Positions 50,087-55,183 of a stretch of DNA of 55,183 nucleotides are shown one piece after another; the first letter of the stretch is position 1; each line of letters begins with the position of its first letter. The position numbers were made by a program, and so were the translations under genes. The DNA is from an uncultured Lewinella sp. (GTDB lineage: Bacteria; Bacteroidota; Bacteroidia; Chitinophagales; Saprospiraceae): positions 1 through 55,183 of the forward strand of contig CAJXPD010000027.1 in the NCBI GenBank assembly GCA_913057785.1, read 5' to 3'. The notes under the pieces are model-generated. The model was not told the DNA's origin. It was given only the letters and a program-made list of their open reading frames with translations, and did not search any database.

Positions 50087-50602
50087 ATGCAAGCATCAGA
50101 CACCACGCTGGATCAACTAGATTGGTCTATTTTGCATCACCTCCAAGAGGATGGGCGACGATCATTTACCGAATTAGCGGAGGAATTGAAAGTGTCAGTC
50201 GGCACCATTCGGAATCGATATCATAAATTAGTAGAAGATAATATCCTTCACATTGTGGGCTGGGCGGATCCTGTCAAGGCTGGTTTCAACGCCTACGCTC
50301 GAGTCACGATCGAAGTAAAACCCACCGAATTAATTCGGACGGTAGCAGAATCACTTACCAAAGTCCCAGAAGTAACCTTTCTGGCCATTACCTCTGGGCA
50401 ATACGACCTAGAGATTAATTTGCTCTGTAAGGATAACCGACAACTCCTAGATGTGATGCACCAAAAAATCCATCCCATCAAAGGCGTTTATGAGACGAAT
50501 ACGACTATCTATTTCGAGGTCTTGAAATGGGCAGCACATGATATCAGTCAAGTTCGCACTCAAATCAATGAGCAAGGCCATTCTGCTAAAGTCCAAGTCT
50601 AA
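50087..50602 (+). CDS. Lrp/AsnC-family transcriptional regulator
   Basis: I use the ATG at 50087 (MQASDTTLDQLDWSILHHLQ) as family N termini usually begin just before the DxLD motif; an ATG at 50048 is in frame. Residues 8-60 are the helix-turn-helix (SFTELAEELKVSVGTIRNRY), and the rest is the RAM effector domain (YARVTIEVKPTELIRTVAES and FLAITSGQYDLEINLLCKDN). Such proteins bind amino acids and form octamers that wrap DNA. It is divergent from the aminotransferase gene, four bases before the carbamoylase gene, and is probably the regulator of both halves of this locus. Confidence 0.9.
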   Translation: MQASDTTLDQLDWSILHHLQEDGRRSFTELAEELKVSVGTIRNRYHKLVEDNILHIVGWADPVKAGFNAYARVTIEVKPTELIRTVAESLTKVPEVTFLAITSGQYDLEINLLCKDNRQLLDVMHQKIHPIKGVYETNTTIYFEVLKWAAHDISQVRTQINEQGHSAKVQV

Positions 50603-50605
50603 TCC

Positions 50606-51838
50606 ATGCTGAAGATCAATCAAAATCGCTTATGGAATAGACTCATGACCATGGCAGAGATTGGTGGTACACCGAAAGGCGGAGTTTGTCGAGTAGCCTT
50701 AAGTGAGGAAGATAAACGTGGACGTGATCTGTTTATTGAATGGTGCACAGCCGCTGGCTGCACCGTCGAAGTTGATCCCATGGGTAACATCTTCGCACGA
50801 AGAGCTGGGATCGATCCGAATCTCCCAGCGGTCATGATCGGTAGTCATCTTGATAGCCAACCTACAGGCGGAAAATTTGATGGAGTCTACGGCGTATTGG
50901 CAGGGCTGGAAGTTATCGAATGTCTCAATGACCATAATGTAAAAACTAAACATCCAATAGAAATTGTCTCTTGGACCAATGAAGAGGGGGCAAGATTTGC
51001 TCCTGCGATGATCGGGTCAGGCGTTTTTGCAGGAACATTTTCGCTAGATTACGCCTATAGCCGTACAGATAAAGAAGGTAAGACCTTAGGAGAGGAGTTA
51101 GTAAAGATCGGCTACCAGGGAACGGCTCCCTTGGGCCAACGCGCCTATAAAGCTACCTTCGAAATACATATTGAACAAGGGCCGATTCTGGAAGCGGAAG
51201 AAAAATCCGTAGGTATCGTGACTGGCGTTCAAGGAATCCATTGGTATGATCTCATCCTTACGGGAAAAGAAACCCATGCTGGCCCCTCACCAATGTCATA
51301 TCGAGTAGACCCTGTCAAAGCAGCTATTCCCGTACTGCAACAAGTTTATCAGTTGGCGGAGACCTATGCCCCACATGCCAGGGTAACGATCGGATACTTG
51401 GACGCTAGTCCAGGCGTGAAGAACACAGTACCCGGTCAATTGAAAATCTCTTTAGACCTAAGGCATCCTGATGCAGATATCCTGGAGCAGATGGATAGCG
51501 ACTTGAAATCCATAATAGCTGAAGTTTCAGAACATACTACGGTCCAATCTGAGCTCGAAGACATTTGGTACTCCCCTCCAGTAGCCTTTGATCCAAACTG
51601 TATCACAGCTGTGCAAGCGGCAGTAGATCAGCTGCAAATACCAGCCATGCAGATGGTTAGTGGGGCAGGACATGATGCTGTTTATCTAGCGGGATATGCA
51701 CCCACTTCGATGATTTTTATCCCATGCGAAGATGGACTGAGTCATAACGAGCTGGAAAATGCCTTTCCAGAAGACGTTGAGGCGGGTACCAATGTTCTAT
51801 TGCATGCCACGCTTTCAATGGCCGAGCAATTGGAATAA
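50606..51838 (+). CDS. M20-family N-carbamoyl-L-amino-acid hydrolase/beta-ureidopropionase-like enzyme
   Basis: The 410-residue protein has all motifs of the hydantoinase/carbamoylase amidase group: MIGSHLDSQPTGGKFDGVYG (first metal ligands), SWTNEEGARFAPAM, EIHIEQGPILE, KETHAGPSPMSYR and GAGHDAVYLA, with SHNE near the end (GLSHNELENAF). These enzymes remove the carbamoyl group from N-carbamoyl amino acids, giving amino acid, CO2 and ammonia; relatives hydrolyse allantoate or beta-ureidopropionate. It starts four bases after the Lrp stop. In this context it could take the product of the deiminase, but beta-ureidopropionase activity is equally compatible. Confidence 0.9.
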   Translation: MLKINQNRLWNRLMTMAEIGGTPKGGVCRVALSEEDKRGRDLFIEWCTAAGCTVEVDPMGNIFARRAGIDPNLPAVMIGSHLDSQPTGGKFDGVYGVLAGLEVIECLNDHNVKTKHPIEIVSWTNEEGARFAPAMIGSGVFAGTFSLDYAYSRTDKEGKTLGEELVKIGYQGTAPLGQRAYKATFEIHIEQGPILEAEEKSVGIVTGVQGIHWYDLILTGKETHAGPSPMSYRVDPVKAAIPVLQQVYQLAETYAPHARVTIGYLDASPGVKNTVPGQLKISLDLRHPDADILEQMDSDLKSIIAEVSEHTTVQSELEDIWYSPPVAFDPNCITAVQAAVDQLQIPAMQMVSGAGHDAVYLAGYAPTSMIFIPCEDGLSHNELENAFPEDVEAGTNVLLHATLSMAEQLE

Positions 51839-51875
51839 TATTGATTCGTAATCTTCTTATTCGACAAATTTAAAC

Positions 51876-52775
51876 ATGATGAAATATTTGCACCTAAATA
51901 CCTTACTTCTTCTTTCGCTGAGTCTGCTTTTGCAGAACTGTAAGTCACCATCTCCTCTTGAAGTTCTAGAAAAAGAAATCAAAGAAGAGTTGGCTCAGGT
52001 AGATGGCATTTTTGGCGTTGCCTTCAAAAACTTATCCACAGGGGAGGAAATTTTGATCAGCGCAAGAGATTCCTTTCATGCTGCTAGCACCATGAAAACA
52101 CCTGTTATGATTGAGTTGTACAAACAAGCTGCTGCTGGCCAATTCAAGCTCACAGACTCCATCGTGATCAAGAATGAATTCAAAAGTATTGTAGATGGTA
52201 GCCCTTATTCGATGAGTATTGACGATGACAGCGAAGGAAAGCTATACAAAGCCATTGGTTCCAAAAGTACTATCGCGGACTTGGCTTATGATATGATCAT
52301 CTACAGCAGCAATCTCGCCACCAATATTCTGATCGAATTAGTAGATGCCAAGAAAGTTACCCAGACCATGCGGGAATTAGGCGCACCAGACATTCAGGTG
52401 CTGCGAGGAGTGGAAGACATCAAGGCCTACGAACAAGGCCTAAGCAATTCTACAACTGCATTCGACCTAATGGCCATTTACGAAAAACTGGCTCTGCAAG
52501 AAGTGGTAAGCGCCCAAGCCTCAGATGAAATGATTGATATCCTATTTGATCAGAAATTCAATGAGATCATTCCAGCACACCTCCCGGAAGGGGTTAAGGT
52601 AGCGCACAAAACGGGCGTGATTACCGGAGTTCATCATGATTCCGGAATCGTGTTTCTGCCTGATGGACGGAAGTATGTATTAGTGCTCCTCTCGCGAGAA
52701 CTTGGAGACTTTGATACCGGGACCGCTAAGATGGCTGATGTCTCAAAAATCATTTATGACTACGTCGTTCAATAG
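51876..52775 (+). CDS. Class A beta-lactamase-like serine hydrolase lipoprotein
   Basis: A lipoprotein signal (LLSLSLLLQNC, Cys22) leads to a penicillin-recognising fold. SxxK is at Ser71-Lys74 (AASTMKTP), the SDN-like motif is SSN (144-146), and KTG is at 245-247 (AHKTGVITG). The omega-loop Glu of class A (E166-xx-LN) seems replaced by YEQGLSN (Glu186 candidate), so beta-lactam hydrolysis is uncertain. About 299 residues. It sits between the carbamoylase (37-base gap) and the aldehyde dehydrogenase (six-base gap), which hints at a pathway amide or lactam substrate rather than antibiotics. Confidence 0.82.
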   Translation: MMKYLHLNTLLLLSLSLLLQNCKSPSPLEVLEKEIKEELAQVDGIFGVAFKNLSTGEEILISARDSFHAASTMKTPVMIELYKQAAAGQFKLTDSIVIKNEFKSIVDGSPYSMSIDDDSEGKLYKAIGSKSTIADLAYDMIIYSSNLATNILIELVDAKKVTQTMRELGAPDIQVLRGVEDIKAYEQGLSNSTTAFDLMAIYEKLALQEVVSAQASDEMIDILFDQKFNEIIPAHLPEGVKVAHKTGVITGVHHDSGIVFLPDGRKYVLVLLSRELGDFDTGTAKMADVSKIIYDYVVQ

Positions 52776-52781
52776 ACTATC

Positions 52782-54278
52782 ATGATTCAACTACCAGCAG
52801 GTGTTCAATTGCAGGAAAAAACCTTGGCTTTTTTGGCCAAACCTCAACAGCTTTTCATCGGTGGAGATTGGGTAGACCCAAAGGAAGGGCAATACTTCTC
52901 CAGCTTGAACCCCGCCAATGGTGAAACAATAGCTGAAGTTCCTCTAGCTACGGCACTAGATGTAAATCAGGCAGTGGCTGCAGCTCGCAAGGCCTTTCAA
53001 AGTCAGTGGTACCCCAAGGTGAACCCCGCCACAAGAAGCCAACTCATTCACAAGTTGGCCGACCTCATGCAACGAGATCTACAGGTTTTCATGGAGCTGG
53101 AAACCTTGGACAATGGCAAGCCGCTAAACAAGGCCAAATACGATGTGCTAGGGGCCATCAATCATTTCCGCTACTACGCAGGTTGGGCAACCAAGATTGA
53201 AGGGTCAACTATTCCTGTGGATGGCAGTAAGCTGGTCTATACCCTCCGGGAACCGCTTGGCGTAGTTGGCCTTATTGTGCCCTGGAATTTCCCCTTGATG
53301 ATGGCTGCCTGGAAATTAGCTCCGGCCCTCGCCTGCGGAAACTGCTGCGTCCTGAAACCCGCCGAGCAAACACCTTTAACGGCTCTATATCTGTGTAAAC
53401 TTATTCAAGAAGCCGGATTCCCAGAGGGTGTAGTCAATGTCGTGACTGGTCCTGGTTTACCAACGGGTGAAGCCATTACGCAACAGATGGATATAGATAA
53501 AGTGAGTTTTACAGGCTCCACCGTTGTAGGTAGAAAAATCATGTCCGCAGCGGCTAATAGCAATTTGAAAAAAGTTAGTCTAGAGTTAGGGGGGAAGTCA
53601 CCCAATGTGATTTTCGCTGATGCAGACTTAAAGGCGGTAAGCCAATCTGCGCTCTGGTCAAGTTTCTATAATACGGGGCAGGAATGCACCTTAGGCTCAC
53701 GCTTGTATGTTGAACGGCCGATCTACGATGAGTTCCTCGTAAAACTCAAGGAACAGGCCGAACAGCTAAGCATTGGCAATGGCTTGAATAATCCTGATCT
53801 AGGGCCAGTAGTTAGCCAGAAACAATTAGATCGAGTTCTGCACTACATTGAACTTGGGCAGAAAGAAGGCGCTGAACTCATCACCGGTGGAGAAAGGTGT
53901 GGAGGTGATTTAGATGAAGGCTATTTTCTGAGTCCTACCATTTTTGGACACAGCAATGATGATCTTCAAATTGTGCAAGAAGAAATCTTTGGGCCAGTGG
54001 TTGTCGTTTCAGCCTTTGACGAATCAGAAGAGGCCATCAGGAGAGCCAATAACACTCGTTATGGTTTGGCTGCTGCGGTCTGGACTAAAGACATTTCAAA
54101 AGCGCATCGATTTGCACAAGCTACGCAGGCCGGTACCGTATGGATTAATGGCTATGACTTATTCGATCCAGCAGTACCTTTCGGAGGGCATAAAGAAAGT
54201 GGCATCGGGGCCGAAATGGGCAAGAGTGCTATTGATCTGTATACCCAAGAAAAATCCGTTTGGGTTAACCTTACATAG
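52782..54278 (+). CDS. NAD(P)-dependent aldehyde dehydrogenase
   Basis: 498 residues with the catalytic residues at canonical positions: Cys302 in YNTGQECTLGSR and Glu268 in SLELGGKSPN. The coenzyme site has GLIVPWNFPLMMAAWKLAPA and FTGSTVVGRKIM. The C terminus ESGIGAEMGKSAIDLYTQEK is also typical. It oxidises aldehydes to acids; beside aminotransferases and a carbamoylase the expected substrate is an amino-aldehyde such as 4-aminobutanal or a semialdehyde. It begins six bases after the beta-lactamase-like gene. Confidence 0.93.
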   Translation: MIQLPAGVQLQEKTLAFLAKPQQLFIGGDWVDPKEGQYFSSLNPANGETIAEVPLATALDVNQAVAAARKAFQSQWYPKVNPATRSQLIHKLADLMQRDLQVFMELETLDNGKPLNKAKYDVLGAINHFRYYAGWATKIEGSTIPVDGSKLVYTLREPLGVVGLIVPWNFPLMMAAWKLAPALACGNCCVLKPAEQTPLTALYLCKLIQEAGFPEGVVNVVTGPGLPTGEAITQQMDIDKVSFTGSTVVGRKIMSAAANSNLKKVSLELGGKSPNVIFADADLKAVSQSALWSSFYNTGQECTLGSRLYVERPIYDEFLVKLKEQAEQLSIGNGLNNPDLGPVVSQKQLDRVLHYIELGQKEGAELITGGERCGGDLDEGYFLSPTIFGHSNDDLQIVQEEIFGPVVVVSAFDESEEAIRRANNTRYGLAAAVWTKDISKAHRFAQATQAGTVWINGYDLFDPAVPFGGHKESGIGAEMGKSAIDLYTQEKSVWVNLT

Positions 54279-54312
54279 AAAAACCAACTTACAACACACC
54301 TTATCGACAACC

Positions 54313-55183
54313 ATGCAGACGAATATTCTCAACTCAACAGAACTCTTGGCGCCAGTCTGGACGCACCTCACTCAACTACAGCCGGTAAGAGGTGAAGGCA
54401 TTTATCTATATGATGAAGAGGGCCATCGATATACTGATTTCACCTCTGGTATCGGAGTCATAAACACAGGGCACTGTCACCCTAGAGTGGTCAAAGCCAT
54501 CCAAGAACAGGCCGGCCAGCTACTCTTCGGGCAAATGAACTGTGTCATCCCCCCCACCTCGGTACGCTTGGCAGAAAAACTCAATGCCATCACGCCGCCT
54601 TCTATCGATCGTTTTTTCTTTGCCAATAGCGGAGCAGAAGCTACCGAGGCTTGTGTGAAACTCGCCAAAGCAGCAACAGGTCGCCAGCATGTGATTGTAT
54701 TCCAAGGGAGTTTCCATGGCCGCACTCATCTCGCTATGGCCATGACTACCTCCAAAACCGTCTATCGACACAAATATCAACCCCTACCATCCGGAATCTT
54801 CGTCGCTCCATTCCCATACAGCTATTACTATGGCTGGGACGAAGCCACGACCACTGAGTTTTGCCTAAAGCAGTTAGACCTAATCCTCCATGGTCAAACC
54901 GCCCCGGATGAGACTGCAGCTATCATCATTGAACCCATCCTTGGAGAAGGCGGATATGTCCCTGCTCCTGCCCCCTTCCTCAGAGCGCTGAGAGAAATCT
55001 GCGACCAGCACGGCATCCTACTCATCATCGACGAAGTCCAAAGCGGCTTCGGTCGCACCGGCAAGTTCTTTTGCTACGAACACGCCGAGGTTCTCCCAGA
55101 TATCCTTGTGATGGCCAAAGGCCTCGGCAGCGGGCTTCCCATCTCCGGCATCGCCGCCATCCTGATCGCGCCGAAACTGCTGA
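54313..55183 (+). CDS. Class III aminotransferase, GABA aminotransferase-like (partial, runs off window)
   Basis: The ATG at 54313 opens a frame that continues to the end of the window, so only about 290 residues are seen. The family features are FTSGIGVINTGHCHPRVVKA, FFFANSGAEATEACVKLAKA, FQGSFHGRTHLAMAMT, IIIEPILGEGGYVPA, LLIIDEVQSGFGRTGKFF and the PLP-Lys region PDILVMAKGLGSG. This set fits 4-aminobutyrate or ornithine-type aminotransferases. It follows the aldehyde dehydrogenase by 34 bases and is different from the aminotransferase at 48401-49792. Confidence 0.9.
   Translation, partial: MQTNILNSTELLAPVWTHLTQLQPVRGEGIYLYDEEGHRYTDFTSGIGVINTGHCHPRVVKAIQEQAGQLLFGQMNCVIPPTSVRLAEKLNAITPPSIDRFFFANSGAEATEACVKLAKAATGRQHVIVFQGSFHGRTHLAMAMTTSKTVYRHKYQPLPSGIFVAPFPYSYYYGWDEATTTEFCLKQLDLILHGQTAPDETAAIIIEPILGEGGYVPAPAPFLRALREICDQHGILLIIDEVQSGFGRTGKFFCYEHAEVLPDILVMAKGLGSGLPISGIAAILIAPKLL

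Noticed and set aside
1..55183. CRISPR arrays, insertion sequences, phage or secretion-toxin loci
   Set aside because: I saw no regularly spaced repeats, transposase, integrase, phage structural gene or known anti-phage gene in either strand.

Overview
The window looks like chromosomal DNA from a member of the Bacteroidota. Evidence: a protein ending in a type IX secretion (Por) sorting domain; a LytS/LytTR two-component pair; standalone MacB/FtsX-type permeases; a DksA-like protein of the single-Cys kind; a DUF6090 protein; and promoters of the form (T/C)TTG-N19/20-TAnnTTT(G/A), the -33/-7 consensus of this phylum. The look of the proteins suggests the Saprospiria (Lewinella-like), but that is an impression. 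Genes are dense and no insertion sequence, phage, integrase or CRISPR array is visible.

Layout. 1-3366: a tricarballylate-type uptake locus (end of a tcuA-like gene, a broken tctC, a fused tctA-tctB). 3533-5434: an EamA exporter and a DUF6807 protein. 5462-11929 (minus): a peptide-type ABC uptake operon with two binding lipoproteins and two enlarged permeases but no ATPases. 12480-17239: DksA-like regulator, TPR protein, zinc-ribbon coiled coil, Nif3-like protein, DUF6090 protein. 17346-18035: tRNA-Met(CAT) with a perfect promoter, followed by several strong hairpins and one small gene. 18044-20500: FtsX-like permease with a sharp internal change in GC. 20664-23580: PD40 lipoprotein, then a TetR gene and a FabF gene, each preceded by the same operator. 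23822-27069: a run of small enzymes (NAT, SnoaL-like, M15 peptidase, VOC, TraB-like). 27156-28714: a second TetR gene and an alpha/beta hydrolase sharing a palindromic operator. 28822-31515: sulfatase remnant, a GERH-motif secreted protein, a membrane protein, a VOC protein. 31631-33484: LytTR regulator and LytS kinase. 33616-34398: cohesin-like secreted protein. 34609-39738: ABC exporter, acyltransferase and a second FtsX-like permease. 39789-42910: two related esterase-TPR proteins around an unknown gene. 43008-55183: a divergent Lrp-centred catabolic locus.

The last region is the most coherent functional unit. To the left of the Lrp promoter region run a class III aminotransferase, an exported deiminase of the agmatine/peptidylarginine family, an NhaC-family exchanger, a cupin, an EreA-like secreted protein and an ADP-ribosylglycohydrolase. 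To the right run Lrp, an M20 carbamoyl-amino-acid hydrolase, a class A beta-lactamase-like lipoprotein, an aldehyde dehydrogenase and a second class III aminotransferase. Together these could convert a guanidino or ureido amine to a semialdehyde and acid, for example agmatine or a relative via N-carbamoylputrescine to GABA; the substrate is inferred, not shown.

Four genes are visibly broken or out of frame (tctC, a sulfatase, the ABC exporter and the second FtsX-like permease). Two of these show large internal deletions that keep the signal peptide. The other two are small indels that could be real or could be sequence errors.
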